A DNA stretch of 64,000 nt from a virus. This document shows, piece by piece, positions 8,601 through 17,107 of this stretch (position 1 is the first letter of the stretch; each line of letters begins with the position of its first letter). The position numbers were made by a program, and so were the translations under genes. The stretch lies in the IMG/VR virus record IMGVR_UViG_3300005527_000040, positions 62,001 to 126,000 of that record; one strand, given 5' to 3'. Under the pieces are notes generated by a model that searched no databases, was not told where the DNA came from, and saw nothing but the letters and a program-made list of their open reading frames with translations.

Positions 8601-9344
8601 TTGGGTCAGGTGGAGTCGGATTTCAGCAAGACTAAAGAAATCGTTTACGCCACGGATCGCTCGCCTACCGTAATACACGCCACCGATCGCCTCAATGACG
8701 TGCATTAGTCCGGCCATGAGCGTTCCGCTCATGTTCGGGTACGAACGTGGAGGGGTGTTCATGATGCGGCTGACGATGTCCGCGCTTCCCTCAAGGAAGT
8801 CGTTAAACACCGTAGTAGACGCGCCCGTAAACGCTCCCCGAATACCAGCCCCGCCAAGGCTAAAACCAGAGACCTGGTACTGGTAGGCAATGTCCCAGTA
8901 GCTAGACCAATCTAGGCACTGAAGAGTGATGCTTCGGGACATGGGTGACTTACTAAACCCAAACCCAACAACCTCTCCACCAAAGATCAGCTTGTAGTTC
9001 TCGTTTAGTAGATCTGTCTCGTCTTGATCTGGCGTGCTTTCAAACCGCTCAGGGGGAAAAAGGCCAGCCAACTCTGGATCAACCCCGTCCTCCCGTGCAG
9101 ACACGAATGTCCCAGGAGCCCCAATGCTAACGACATCTGCCGGCGGGACGCCGTTGTAGATGTCGTACATAAACAAGTGTACGAGGGTCCTAGGCCTTAA
9201 GTCTAAGGCATAGTCATTTGCTGGAATCTGGATAGACGCTACGGCGGGTGAGTTCTTTTGGGACTGAATCTGTGCCGATACAACAGGCACCTCAACGCCC
9301 TCAAGAAACAGCCGCAGTCGAAGTAGGTGTCCGTAGACGGCCAT
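5628..9344 (-). CDS. Large baseplate hub-like tail protein
   Basis: 1,238 aa. The first ~190 residues follow the pattern of contractile-tail hub proteins (the late control D or gp27 type): strand pairs ending VVSAQIQSQKNSPAVASIQI, then LRPRTLVHLFMYD, a GGEVVGFGFSKS strand and LQCLDWSSYWD. The rest is long and beta-rich with a Thr/Gly/Ala linker near residues 835-865. The preceding gene on the transcript is a likely baseplate partner whose protein also starts with MAVY. The combination points to the centre of a baseplate. The protein is much longer than classical hubs, so extra domains are likely. The call rests on pattern and neighbourhood. Confidence 0.65.
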   Translation of the reverse strand: MAVYGHLLRLRLFLEGVEVPVVSAQIQSQKNSPAVASIQIPANDYALDLRPRTLVHLFMYDIYNGVPPADVVSIGAPGTFVSAREDGVDPELAGLFPPERFESTPDQDETDLLNENYKLIFGGEVVGFGFSKSPMSRSITLQCLDWSSYWDIAYQYQVSGFSLGGAGIRGAFTGASTTVFNDFLEGSADIVSRIMNTPPRSYPNMSGTLMAGLMHVIEAIGGVYYGRRAIRGVNDFFSLAEIRLHLTQMVGASPYTNRDEQRLMRANGFGSLFRRNLAGLGRLVSIRQILLALQRYIFHEIIPITSPRYIPPLYDPNIPRYETHTIDQDEETAPLARIADRVKSRALDLKERLARCNTADDALRESNLRGGLRAELLNQNRVCVRASRLARAVGRGRAGSPLTDFWGIPTVAANFETASERWGGRTGGIGSMLRVPGDRRVLPVNTSPTSSDVSRILDEIIGLMEDVLRASVRRRIQRTTQQPDPPPRLLTQIYRPNAWMVAPPRCNVIFPELYSNFSYSRNYMQETSRLLLRTHSAFFGSDILFDGFYMAPSRLSGARSGTRPPVTARDPELTNADYPLHIRRDLMDHELYTGIIPAFERMSDLNLHALRGGYYDVENVRLGYAQLACNFIFFQQRFQSRQLQLAGKFNPYCVLGFPMLVIDRYLPTDSLRESTYSSAVAARLAEAIADGEGIIRSGVPQAELDARLAAESARIYEVLSDVLEARPNTHYLGTPELISHSLDTQSGGTTQIQMSYARTTSERTEFLGDNVGTTGRRNRNVRVVTEVGALRPPQVGGVGFRGGTIVEVRDITSEFLRRVARARTARRTETSGPSSTPGTGAAGTTGATGTTVLAGSTALPPASRRASDRTVPLYIDDVAFRGRARRGTRVRVGIEQPAANYGPEVVAYVGAGGLYNSSTVNRAPWDASASAGSGGSVTTETLVTFRAYRIVENLGAYRRESVNLPPEVLTFPPWYGDQWRSEQVGGLYAYFFSVGAITDPLRVVAGSADSSRADPGAATPADGVDRTLRVTMNEEFSTLISSLARGEFNDPAASGPQPGTSEPAVAEGEILGPAGTPPTTEDRVVRSAILGSQERSVISEATEELVRIYSLVKLNQFDVHQFIKAYTWRPIASMVDLFGTANLQIADDGSVTQGVEGFHSRAFGDFDDLRRIIGPGDGTRPQTILGLTIRDPDETTGAEATRARRDQAISARLDTRKEKRVAVLRYLYTMFATCGVLG

Positions 9345-9348
9345 TAGA

Positions 9349-10578
9349 TCAGAGCCCCAGGTTGGCTACGTTTTGTGCTTGAGCAACAGCCTCTGGGCTT
9401 AAAGACCCACCAGCCTGCCGGTACCCAAACGCCCCAAAGGTTCGTCGTGCTGCAAAAGCTCCTGCGCCTAGCAGCATCGCCGAGACGCTACGACCAGTAG
9501 CATCTACGCCAAACTTCTTTAGTACCTGCTGAGCCTTTTCCTCAAGCGCCTCTGGAGAGTTCAACCTAAGCTGCTCCTGAACTCTGGCCGTTTCGGCGTC
9601 ATCAACCAGCAGCGGCGAAGGCTCTCGAACCACATACTCGTCAAAGTTCTCGTAATACGGCACGCCTACCGGAGGAGCCGAAAACTGCGCTTGGTTTGCA
9701 AGTGTGTTGGCCCTGGACCAAATGCCCCGCGGGTTAGTAAGCGGATCGGGCGGATTAAAGAACGTGTCCCGGTACTGCTGAACTGTCCGTTGAATAGTCA
9801 CGGAGGCATCCAACGCAAACCGCCGCATCTGCGCTAGGTTTGCGTTTAGGCCCGCGCTTCCCGGAGAGTTTCTACTTGCTGCCGCAGCAGTTGCTGCTGC
9901 TCCTTCTGGCGTATCCGGGGCAATCCCGCCTTCAGGAATAGGGGAAGCCCCAACTTCTTCTTCCGTAAACGTCATGTCCGCGTTACGCCAGTTAGTGATT
10001 CCAGGGCGGCTCAGGTCCGCGTACTGGCACACGTACATCTGGAACTGAAACTGGACGTGATACGGAGAGTCTGAAGCGTAGTTGACGCTTGATTGCAGAA
10101 TGTAGCCCTCTACGACGAGATCATCAAAGTACAAGTAAAGACGAGCGTTTTGCTCCACAAGACGTGTACCTCGAAGGTGCCTCTCGTAGTTCTCCAAAAA
10201 CTCGTTTTTCCAGTTGAAGTCTTTGGTGTTGAGCAGCACCCCGGCAAACGTCATGATCCGGGGACGCTCTCCAAAGAAGAAGATGTAGTCCTCGCCAAAG
10301 GTTTCTACGATCTGCTGCTTCTCTACCCGCTGCTCAGAAACTTGCTGAAGAATGAAGTTTGAGTACCTGGTGCTGTACCCGACCCCGTCTTCGCTGTCAG
10401 CGCTGGAGCTGTCAAAGATAGGGATCTCCTCGCCAGTAGCCTTGATGACCCGGATGACCGCGTACGTGTCTTCCTTGATCTCAATTCCGCGAAGAGGTCG
10501 GCGGACGTTCTCGTAGGTCTGTGTCTCTCGGCCTACGTCGGAGAACGCGTCGGTAGCCACCGTAATGTAGACAGCCAT
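9349..10578 (-). CDS. Baseplate/tail protein, partner of the hub-like protein
   Basis: 409 aa, coded 4 nt upstream of the hub-like gene. The N-terminal ~200 residues are compact and beta-rich with GEDYIFFFGERPRIMTFAGV and LNTKDFNWKNEFLENY, followed by YLYFDDLVVEGYI; I associate this block with baseplate or tail-tube-initiator proteins of myophages and long-tailed phages. The C-terminal half is Ala/Pro-rich and ends in a Gly/Ala helix region. ATG start; the divergent regulator gene begins 25 nt away, so promoters for both are squeezed into this gap. Confidence 0.6.
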   Translation of the reverse strand: MAVYITVATDAFSDVGRETQTYENVRRPLRGIEIKEDTYAVIRVIKATGEEIPIFDSSSADSEDGVGYSTRYSNFILQQVSEQRVEKQQIVETFGEDYIFFFGERPRIMTFAGVLLNTKDFNWKNEFLENYERHLRGTRLVEQNARLYLYFDDLVVEGYILQSSVNYASDSPYHVQFQFQMYVCQYADLSRPGITNWRNADMTFTEEEVGASPIPEGGIAPDTPEGAAATAAAASRNSPGSAGLNANLAQMRRFALDASVTIQRTVQQYRDTFFNPPDPLTNPRGIWSRANTLANQAQFSAPPVGVPYYENFDEYVVREPSPLLVDDAETARVQEQLRLNSPEALEEKAQQVLKKFGVDATGRSVSAMLLGAGAFAARRTFGAFGYRQAGGSLSPEAVAQAQNVANLGL

Positions 10579-10586
10579 GCGTGTAG

Positions 10587-10594
10587 CCTATCAG
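10587..10594 (+). promoter_or_regulatory. CCTATCAG element before the SANT-like regulator
   Basis: Plus-strand octamer ending 9 nt before the ATG at 10604, with GGCGGA between. This spacing chooses 10604 over the earlier ATG at 10577, which would lie upstream of the element. Confidence 0.55.
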
Positions 10595-10603
10595 CAGGCG
10601 GAC

Positions 10604-11182
10604 ATGACTACCATGACTAACTCAGAAAAGCCCGCAAGGCATAACTGCCCCTGGACCGAGGAAGAAGACCACCTACTTCACTTTTACTGGGGAGCTAGAG
10701 CCGTACCGTGGATCGCAAACAAGCTCAAACGGTCGGCCTGGTCTGTCACGCGTCGCGCCTTAGAGTTAGATCTTGGGCCGTTTGAGCGCGGAACTCTTAG
10801 CATGAAGCAGTTTTGCGAAAGAAGCGGGTTCCTACAGCATCAAGTGCTGCGCGTAGCTAGAAGCCTGAACATGATCATTCGCAGAGCGCAGCCCGGAAGC
10901 CCCCTAGCGCCAAGGCCAAAGCGGAGATACGCGATCGACGATGATCAGCAAGAGGCGCTTCTTGAGGGGCTTCTCAAAGTTACAGAAAAATCATCCCACG
11001 TATACAGGGACAAACCCGGCGACGCACGATCCACAAAAGGAAAGTGGGGCGTAGGCAAGAAGCCACCAGCGTGTCTCCGATGCGCCACGAACGAGCGTCC
11101 CCACTGTAGCTTAGGCTTGTGCTCCAGCTGCTATAACCGGCGGTACAAGAGTCCTAAACCGTCAAGTTCGTCCGGATCATAA
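10604..11182 (+). CDS. DNA-binding regulator: Myb/SANT-like N-terminus and C-terminal zinc ribbon
   Basis: 192 aa from the ATG at 10604. Residues ~13-55 (CPWTEEEDHLLHFYWG, then WIANKLKRSAWSVTRRALEL) form a three-helix domain of the Myb/SANT or GcrA type, with W-TEEED at the start and S-W-SV in the recognition helix. A second helix-turn-helix-like region follows, with a basic linker. The C-terminus has a zinc-ribbon spacing: CLRCATNERPHCSLGLCSSCY. It is one of the few rightward genes, converges on a small minus gene (29-nt overlap), and has its own CCTATCAG element. Likely a transcription regulator; the target is unknown. Confidence 0.75.
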   Translation: MTTMTNSEKPARHNCPWTEEEDHLLHFYWGARAVPWIANKLKRSAWSVTRRALELDLGPFERGTLSMKQFCERSGFLQHQVLRVARSLNMIIRRAQPGSPLAPRPKRRYAIDDDQQEALLEGLLKVTEKSSHVYRDKPGDARSTKGKWGVGKKPPACLRCATNERPHCSLGLCSSCYNRRYKSPKPSSSSGS

Positions 11183-11360
11183 AGTCTTTTACTTCTCGGG
11201 GCACGGGAGTCCAAAGGTCTTCCCGCGTCACCCTGCGATGCAAAGAAGCCGCGATGGCTACGTTGAGCGTGTCTTCCGGGCCAATGGCATCCATGGCCTG
11301 GACTGTCACGCTTCTTTTGCCTACAGCAAACTTTAACTGAAGAAACGTTCTTTGCGTCAT
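11154..11360 (-). CDS. Small protein coupled to the tape-measure-like gene
   Basis: 68 aa. Its ATG overlaps the stop of the 1,284-aa gene (ATGA, 11357-11360), a strong sign of real translation. Sequence is a simple alternating-strand pattern (LQLKFAVGKRSVTVQAMD) followed by helices; no Cys and no membrane segment. Small proteins directly after tape-measure genes are often baseplate or tail-assembly factors, so that role is possible. The 3' end overlaps the convergent regulator gene by 29 nt. Confidence 0.72.
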   Translation of the reverse strand: MTQRTFLQLKFAVGKRSVTVQAMDAIGPEDTLNVAIAASLHRRVTREDLWTPVPREVKDFMIRTNLTV

Positions 11361-14300
11361 GGCGCTGTCCCCGGCGGTACAGGCGGATCGCGAGGAGGAT
11401 CATCCTCTCCGCCAAACCACGAAGTTGCTCTAGCAACCTCGCGACCAACTGTGCGGGCCAACTCGGCGTTCTCCCTCGCGCGCGTAGAAGAGTCTGCCAT
11501 TCTGGATTCGATGCCAGCTTGAATCTGCCTAAGCAAGTCATTTCGCTCTGCGTCAAGCGGAGACGAGGCCCTTGCCGCTTGCAGAGAGTCTTCTGCGGCG
11601 CCCTCCCTAACCTTGCTCATGCCTTCGACGTCACCGACACCGCCAACAACCTCGCCCGCAGCGTTACGGCCACCAATCAGGTTGACAATCTCCTCTTGCG
11701 ACAAGCCGCGTCCGCCGTCGCGAAGCGATCCAAGAGCAGACTCCAGCCGACCCCGAATGTCGTTCACCGAATCGGCCGACATCGTGCCGTCGCTCCGGTT
11801 TGTCAGCGAGGTCATCATCTGCTCGATGATCTGATTTGCGTTGCCACCGCCCCTCATAAGCATATCCATGGCGCGGGTGCCGCTGACAGACGTCTCTTCG
11901 CCGTTACGTCCACGGACTGTAAAGTCCATTGAACCGAAGGTGTTGCCGGTGGCTTCTGCAAGAACGGTCTCAATTGCCTGCCGGCGGCCACGACGACCGC
12001 GACCCGAAAGCGCCCGTTCCCGCTCTCTTCGGTTCTCTGCGGCCATCGATATGCCGCTGATAATTCCGCTACCGGCCTCGTCGTCTCCAACCGACGCGCG
12101 CATGCTACGCATAACATCGCGGTAGGCGGATTCACCTTCCGACGTAGTTCGATCGGCGTGGGCCAGCTCAAGTATAAGATTGTTTACGGACGCGTTACCA
12201 GACCGATCGCTTTCTTCCGTCCCTAGGCCAGCTGCGGCTAGCCCGAAAGCTTCGCCTGCGCGACCAGCAAGGCCCCCTATCCGTGCCGACAGAGAGCCCT
12301 CTGCTCCGCGCATGTTGCGCATCGCACTTTCAATCGCGCGGTAAGTACCTCCTGTTTGAGACTGTTGCCGCCGAATAGCAGCTTCCCGGGCTCTGCCCTC
12401 TGGACCGCGCGCGATATAAATTGCCTCTGAGCCAATCCCTCCCCTAACATTAATGTTTTCTTCCATTTGTGCATACATAGCAAGGGCCGCTTGTTGCTGC
12501 GCAGGATCCTCTAGCCGCATAGCGGCTTCCCTTGCGGCCACAAGTTGCTCACCAAGAGCCTCCCTGTTACCGGTAAGGTTACTCATAGTTGCAACGCGCG
12601 ACCTAAAGTCTTCAGAACTAGCAAAGGATTCTAAAGCTTCGCGATTTACACCCCTGAGCCTATGAAGAAGCTCTGTGTCTCCCCGCTCTCCAGTGGTCAT
12701 GCGACGCGTTGCAGCTTCGCGAGATCTGCGAAGCGTGCTTGCAAAAACTACGTGATCGCCACGCACGGTATCGCCAAACTCGTGCGCACCGGTCACCATG
12801 TCTCTAGCGCGCTCAACTCTTGATTGAAACTCGCTGCCTAGCCTTCTTCCAAGGTGTCCACCGCTAGCCACAAAGTTCAGCGCGTTTGTGTAATTAGCCT
12901 CTCCCCCAGCAAGACCCTCCATAAACGAGTCCACCATGCCGGGACCGCTAGACCCAGTAACTTCGCTGGTACCAGTGGGCATCGTGTACCGAGAACCACT
13001 CATGAAAGCCAAGGCGGCCCTTCGATCCATTCCAGCAGGGAGGTAGTCAAGCATTCTATTGCTATCCGTACCCCCCGCTAAGCGGGCGCGCGCAATTGCG
13101 TTAACCGTACCTGCACGATCGCTCATCATTCCTTCTAGAGCTGTGCGGGCTTCGTCGTAGACGACGCCTTGACGCGCAAGGCTGCTTAAACGTAGTTCCT
13201 CGCGAACGCGGGTGTCGTCCATGCCGGCCGTGTACCCGGCGATTCTGCCTCCTCGGCCTCTGACAGTTCTTGGCCCAATGTTTATTCCCTCGTGAGCCAA
13301 CACTTCGGCCCCGGTCTCCCGCGTATGGAACCCCATGCCGTGAAGTAAGTTTTCCCCGAGAGACCTACGAGATAGGGATTCTTGAAGAGAGTACCCGCCC
13401 CCAGAAGCAGTGGCGCCAGCAGACCCTGTGCCGCTGGTCATAAACGCGATGTTTCTGATGTCTTCAGCGGTAGCCCGACCAACAGACATCCGTGCCAACG
13501 CCCCGCGATCTGAAGCAGTTAAGCTGTCTGAGGTAATCCCCAAAAACGCGTTACCAGCACGCTCGAACGCGCTAGATAGACGCGTGGCAAACCTGCGCCC
13601 CATCTCTCGTGCGGCAGTTAATCCCGTAGCGTCCGACAGGCCGTGCTCAATGTTACGCGTGAACGCCTCAAAGCTGCGGTTCTGCTCAATGTCGGTCCTC
13701 ATCGCTACTTCTCGCGCTGATGAGATCCGACCAATGTTTTCCTGCTCAGCGATGACCCCTTGATTCCGCATCAAGCCCATCATCACTCCGGCCTCAGACC
13801 GGCTCATCCGAAAACGCCGCTGCATTACTAGCTGAGCTAGGTCATCCCCAGAGTCTAGGACACGGTCTCCTACTGTAAGCCGCATCATTCCGATTTGAGC
13901 GGCGAGTCCTCCCTCTTCCATGACCGCGCCACGAAGTAACCCTTCGCGGTTTAGCGCACGAGCGCGGCCCATCCGCCCTACGTTTCTGTGGGCGGCGCGG
14001 GAGACTTCGCTAACAGACAGATCTCCCGACCGGAATCGGTCCATCATATCTTCGTCAAGGCCGGTACCGTTTGCGTTAGACAGCGCAAATAGGCTGTAAC
14101 GCCCCATGGCCCGACGACTAAACGCGCCGGATCTGCTGAGAATGTTGGACGTAAAGGCGGACATTGCGTCGGTGCCCGTGAGTCCTCCAGTAGCTTCTGA
14201 GAGCATTTCTTGGTTGATCGCTCCGCTTTGAACGGCAGCACCAAGAGTCTGAGCAACCCGGACAGCGCCCATCGCGCCTTGCCTACCAACTCCTCCGTAG

Positions 14301-15211
14301 GCTCGGGAGATCTGAGACCCCTGCGCAGCTAGCGCAACCAGCTGGTTACGATCCATGCCAGAAACGGCTTCGGCAGTTCGGATCTCAGCAGCAAAGTTGA
14401 CTCGGTCTGCGTTCTGAAAGATGCCTGCCTGCTGAGACGATCGCACAAACTGCAACGCGTCGGTCAACGTGCCGCCCAGCTCGCGCTGCACGTTTTTCAG
14501 CGTATCAAGCATCCTTCGGAAGTTTTGAGTAAACTGCTGAACGTCACGGACGCCGGTAAACATGCCAGCGTCCGCACCCATAGACACCAGGTTATTCAGC
14601 TCACCCATGTTTGTGACGCCGCGAGATCGCGCAACTTCACTTGACAGCATTCCGCCAATCTGACCCATTTGGGCTTGACCAAAACCTCGGCCAAACGCCC
14701 CGCCTCCTCCGTAAAAGTTGAAGTTGTTACGAAGGACTGAGTTGGTGACGGCTTGGTCGTTGATACCGCCAGTAAAAGCGTTGTAGTACGCACCAGCTGC
14801 TTTGGTTGCTCCGTAGATGCCTAACCCAATGGCGCCGCCCAACGCTGCTCCGCCTAATGCCCCGCCCGCACCAGCGGAAAGGCCGCCCATCAAAGCTCCG
14901 CTAAGCGGGTCCATAGGAATGCCCGCAAGCATCCCAACGGTGCTGAGGCCAACGCCTCCTACGGCACCGGCCGTCCGACCATAGTTGGCTAGGCGCATTG
15001 CCGTCTGTTCGCCGTACATGCCGTGCTGCCCCGGCCCGGTCGCCATGAAAGACGTTGGCGGCGGAGGAGCCCTATACGGAGACGGCCCCATTCCATAGCC
15101 GCCGGTCATGGCGCCTGGGCCAAAGCCCGACGCATACCCACCGTATCCCTGGAACATGCCGAGCTGCTGCCCGACCATTCCGGAGATCATGCTAGACGTA
15201 TAGACGGTCAC
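11357..15211 (-). CDS. Tape-measure-like large tail protein
   Basis: 1,284 aa, GTG start at 15209-15211 (no good ribosome-binding site; an ATG seven codons in is an alternative). The N-terminal ~70 residues are Gly/Tyr/Met/Pro-rich; residues ~80-150 form a long Gly/Ala hydrophobic region able to make membrane-spanning helices; the rest is a very long Arg/Ala/Gly/Met-rich helical region. Length, a hydrophobic block and a helical body fit tape-measure proteins, which set tail length and can enter the membrane during injection. Usual tape-measure family motifs are not evident, so an internal virion protein is the main alternative. It is translated just before the 68-aa coupled protein and the baseplate genes. 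Confidence 0.6.
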   Translation of the reverse strand: MTVYTSSMISGMVGQQLGMFQGYGGYASGFGPGAMTGGYGMGPSPYRAPPPPTSFMATGPGQHGMYGEQTAMRLANYGRTAGAVGGVGLSTVGMLAGIPMDPLSGALMGGLSAGAGGALGGAALGGAIGLGIYGATKAAGAYYNAFTGGINDQAVTNSVLRNNFNFYGGGGAFGRGFGQAQMGQIGGMLSSEVARSRGVTNMGELNNLVSMGADAGMFTGVRDVQQFTQNFRRMLDTLKNVQRELGGTLTDALQFVRSSQQAGIFQNADRVNFAAEIRTAEAVSGMDRNQLVALAAQGSQISRAYGGVGRQGAMGAVRVAQTLGAAVQSGAINQEMLSEATGGLTGTDAMSAFTSNILSRSGAFSRRAMGRYSLFALSNANGTGLDEDMMDRFRSGDLSVSEVSRAAHRNVGRMGRARALNREGLLRGAVMEEGGLAAQIGMMRLTVGDRVLDSGDDLAQLVMQRRFRMSRSEAGVMMGLMRNQGVIAEQENIGRISSAREVAMRTDIEQNRSFEAFTRNIEHGLSDATGLTAAREMGRRFATRLSSAFERAGNAFLGITSDSLTASDRGALARMSVGRATAEDIRNIAFMTSGTGSAGATASGGGYSLQESLSRRSLGENLLHGMGFHTRETGAEVLAHEGINIGPRTVRGRGGRIAGYTAGMDDTRVREELRLSSLARQGVVYDEARTALEGMMSDRAGTVNAIARARLAGGTDSNRMLDYLPAGMDRRAALAFMSGSRYTMPTGTSEVTGSSGPGMVDSFMEGLAGGEANYTNALNFVASGGHLGRRLGSEFQSRVERARDMVTGAHEFGDTVRGDHVVFASTLRRSREAATRRMTTGERGDTELLHRLRGVNREALESFASSEDFRSRVATMSNLTGNREALGEQLVAAREAAMRLEDPAQQQAALAMYAQMEENINVRGGIGSEAIYIARGPEGRAREAAIRRQQSQTGGTYRAIESAMRNMRGAEGSLSARIGGLAGRAGEAFGLAAAGLGTEESDRSGNASVNNLILELAHADRTTSEGESAYRDVMRSMRASVGDDEAGSGIISGISMAAENRRERERALSGRGRRGRRQAIETVLAEATGNTFGSMDFTVRGRNGEETSVSGTRAMDMLMRGGGNANQIIEQMMTSLTNRSDGTMSADSVNDIRGRLESALGSLRDGGRGLSQEEIVNLIGGRNAAGEVVGGVGDVEGMSKVREGAAEDSLQAARASSPLDAERNDLLRQIQAGIESRMADSSTRARENAELARTVGREVARATSWFGGEDDPPRDPPVPPGTAP

Positions 15212-15243
15212 GGCAGTAAGTGTAGACGAACTGGAGCGGTTCG

Positions 15244-15251
15244 CCTATTAG
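15244..15251 (+). promoter_or_regulatory. CCTATTAG variant element before the 95-aa gene
   Basis: Plus-strand variant of the recurrent octamer, ending 16 nt before the ATG at 15268 and followed by GAAGGAG. Same geometry as the CCTATCAG sites. Confidence 0.5.
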
Positions 15252-15267
15252 ACATTGAAGGAGTTTT

Positions 15268-15555
15268 ATGTCCGACACCCAGAACGCCGAAGAGAAGCCC
15301 ACCCAGCAGCACCCCACGTTTGTGCCCGTTGCCCTGTTTGACTCGGGAGAGACCCGGTTACTTATGGGAACGTACGACTCAGAGGGAGGCACTCAGGCAT
15401 GCTTCCAGATCATGACACTTCGCCGACCAGACGTTCCTGAAAGTTCTTACACCGTGGCTGAGCTTGCCGCGTTACGAGAGCTAATCAACATCGCGCTCCG
15501 AGAGGCGGTAGCAATGACCTCCCAGGTGTTTCGCCAAGAGACCAAGGAAGGTTGA
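15268..15555 (+). CDS. Hypothetical small protein, single-gene rightward unit
   Basis: 95 aa, rightward and isolated among leftward genes, with its own octamer element upstream and a perfect hairpin terminator downstream, so it is probably transcribed alone. The middle (FDSGETRLLMGTYDSEGG) looks like beta strands and the C-terminal half is helical (ELAALRELINIALREAV). GAAGGAG precedes the ATG. No family recognised. Confidence 0.75.
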   Translation: MSDTQNAEEKPTQQHPTFVPVALFDSGETRLLMGTYDSEGGTQACFQIMTLRRPDVPESSYTVAELAALRELINIALREAVAMTSQVFRQETKEG

Positions 15556-15563
15556 GTAAAACG

Positions 15564-15596
15564 GAAAAGGGCCCCCGTGGGGGGCCCTTTTCTTTT
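15564..15596. terminator. Bidirectional hairpin terminator
   Basis: GAAAAGGGCCCCC and GGGGGCCCTTTTC flank a 2-3 nt loop. On the plus strand the stem runs into TTTTC-TTTTG; on the minus strand the complementary A/T ends give the reverse signal. It separates the rightward 95-aa gene from the leftward gene ending at 15601. Confidence 0.85.
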
Positions 15597-15600
15597 GCCT

Positions 15601-15879
15601 TCAATCTTGTTCGACCTGGATTTCGGTCTGCTCTCTGAGCGCCGACTGGTGCTTGGGTCGCTTGCCTACGTTTTCTACGTAACGCACAACGATAGATCGG
15701 CAGACTTCGCAGAGGTCTTCAAACTCAACAAGAGTCTCCCCGTCGAGGCGAATCTCAAGCGCGGAAGCCGGTTTCTTTCCCGACTTTGCCTGCGCAACCG
15801 CCTCATCAAGGGTAATCGGCTTCTGCTCTACGCGGGGACATCGGGCGCACTGCTTGTTTAAGCTTAGAGAGAAGCCCAT
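15601..15879 (-). CDS. Small zinc-binding-type protein
   Basis: 92 aa with Cys at CARC (residues 11-14) and CEVC (57-60), four ligands spaced like a zinc-ribbon knuckle pair. Between them lies an acidic strand-rich region (ALEIRLDGETLVEFEDL). ATG start, 1 nt from the next upstream gene. Probably a small metal-binding adaptor; no partner can be named. Confidence 0.68.
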   Translation of the reverse strand: MGFSLSLNKQCARCPRVEQKPITLDEAVAQAKSGKKPASALEIRLDGETLVEFEDLCEVCRSIVVRYVENVGKRPKHQSALREQTEIQVEQD

Positions 15880-15880
15880 A

Positions 15881-16096
15881 TCACTCTCCCCGCGCCGTCG
15901 CGCAGTAAAGGATGTACGCCTTTACGACGCCCCTCTCTGCTCCAATAAGAGGCCCGGCTTCCAGCCCTTTAGCCCGCTGCCGGTCGATAAACCAACGCTC
16001 AAACTGGACAAGCTCGCCATCGAGCATCTCATCTAGCTTGCGTACGTCTAACTCCGACGGGGGCGGGCTGATCTTGATTTCTACCGATAGCTGCAT
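15881..16096 (-). CDS. Hypothetical small protein
   Basis: 71 aa. AAGGA five bases before the ATG supports the start, although this places the first 68 nt inside the end of the upstream 126-aa gene. The sequence (LDEMLDGELVQFERWFIDRQ) is helical and acidic. Not recognised. Confidence 0.6.
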   Translation of the reverse strand: MQLSVEIKISPPPSELDVRKLDEMLDGELVQFERWFIDRQRAKGLEAGPLIGAERGVVKAYILYCATARGE

Positions 16097-16409
16097 CTTC
16101 GTCCTTCCTGTTGGTTTTCTTGCGGATCTTCCCGCCCTCTAGCGCTTCTTCAGCCTCAAGAGACAGGTTCTCCCAGTTTTCTAGCTCGTCTCGGGCTTCG
16201 CTAATCTTGACTTCGATTTCGTTGATCGTGCTCTCTACGTGCACCTCTGGAACCGTTGCGTAGTCAGACCGCGTAAACCGCATCTCAGCGTCGCCTGAAT
16301 CAGACGACAAGTAGTTTGTCCGAAGATACAGGATAAGACCTTCTAGCACGGAGATCCTTGAGCGGATCTCCGAGATCTTATCGATTACGGTTCCAGCCTT
16401 TACGCCCAT
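16029..16409 (-). CDS. Hypothetical coiled-coil protein
   Basis: 126 aa, largely heptad-like helix (IDKISEIRSRISVLEGLILY, then EVKISEARDELENWENL), with a basic, low-complexity tail after residue ~95 that overlaps the next gene by 68 nt. The start lies 2 nt from the upstream 231-aa gene. Function unknown; a structural or scaffold role would fit. Confidence 0.62.
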   Translation of the reverse strand: MGVKAGTVIDKISEIRSRISVLEGLILYLRTNYLSSDSGDAEMRFTRSDYATVPEVHVESTINEIEVKISEARDELENWENLSLEAEEALEGGKIRKKTNRKDEDAAIGRNQDQPAPVGVRRTQAR

Positions 16410-16411
16410 GG

Positions 16412-17107
16412 CTACGCCAGAAGGAATGCCCGGAGACGCCCTTCAAGCGTTGCACCGGAAGAGGTGTCTTTGAGGATGTTTGCGAGGGGGTAGGCGATCC
16501 GCATACGGCGGTTCCTGACCTTGTCGTATACCTCACCGCCCCGATCACGCTCCATCTCTTTTTCGTTAGCGCGCCGAATATCACCCTCAACGTGCTCTAG
16601 GACAATGTCCGCGTTGCAGTCTAGGCGGGTAAACATCTTGTAGACGAGCGTCACCCAGTGCTGAAGCGGGAGCCTTGCCATGACCTGCCCAACGAGGTCG
16701 GTTGGGTTGTGTACCGACTTGCACTTCGGGCACACGGCAACCCGCTTAGAGACAAACTGAATGTGAAGCGGCTCACCACACGTAACGGTTGACCCGTCCT
16801 TGCCGTCTTCCTTGCTGGGGCAAAGGTAAACAACCTCGTCGCCCCCGCCGTGCAAGAACCCTCCGTTAGTCCACACGCTGACCATTCCGAAGAATGGTCG
16901 GTGAAGAGAGCGATCTTGCGAGAAGCAAACTTCCAGCTTGAACCGGGCCTGCGCCTCGTCCAGATCTGTCAAAAACATCTTTGACAGCTTCTCTTCAACC
17001 TCCTCGTCAAGAACGGCATCGCGGGCAAGCTCCGCCATGTCGTAAAGGCCCCCGGACAGCGCACTGCTGCCGTCGGCGCTTACCATGCCCTGAGCGCCAC
17101 GAGTCAC
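16412..17107 (-). CDS. Hypothetical protein with a CxxC pair
   Basis: 231 aa. The middle holds Cys residues at VYLCPSKED, VTCGEPL and VCPKCKS (residues ~94-140), suggesting a zinc-stabilised insertion. The C-terminal half is helical with aromatic and charged residues (HWVTLVYKMFTRLDCNADIV). It starts 4 nt inside the preceding gene's end. The order (this, 143-aa, 181-aa) suggests a small operon of virion-associated proteins, but I do not recognise the family. Confidence 0.65.
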   Translation of the reverse strand: MTRGAQGMVSADGSSALSGGLYDMAELARDAVLDEEVEEKLSKMFLTDLDEAQARFKLEVCFSQDRSLHRPFFGMVSVWTNGGFLHGGGDEVVYLCPSKEDGKDGSTVTCGEPLHIQFVSKRVAVCPKCKSVHNPTDLVGQVMARLPLQHWVTLVYKMFTRLDCNADIVLEHVEGDIRRANEKEMERDRGGEVYDKVRNRRMRIAYPLANILKDTSSGATLEGRLRAFLLA

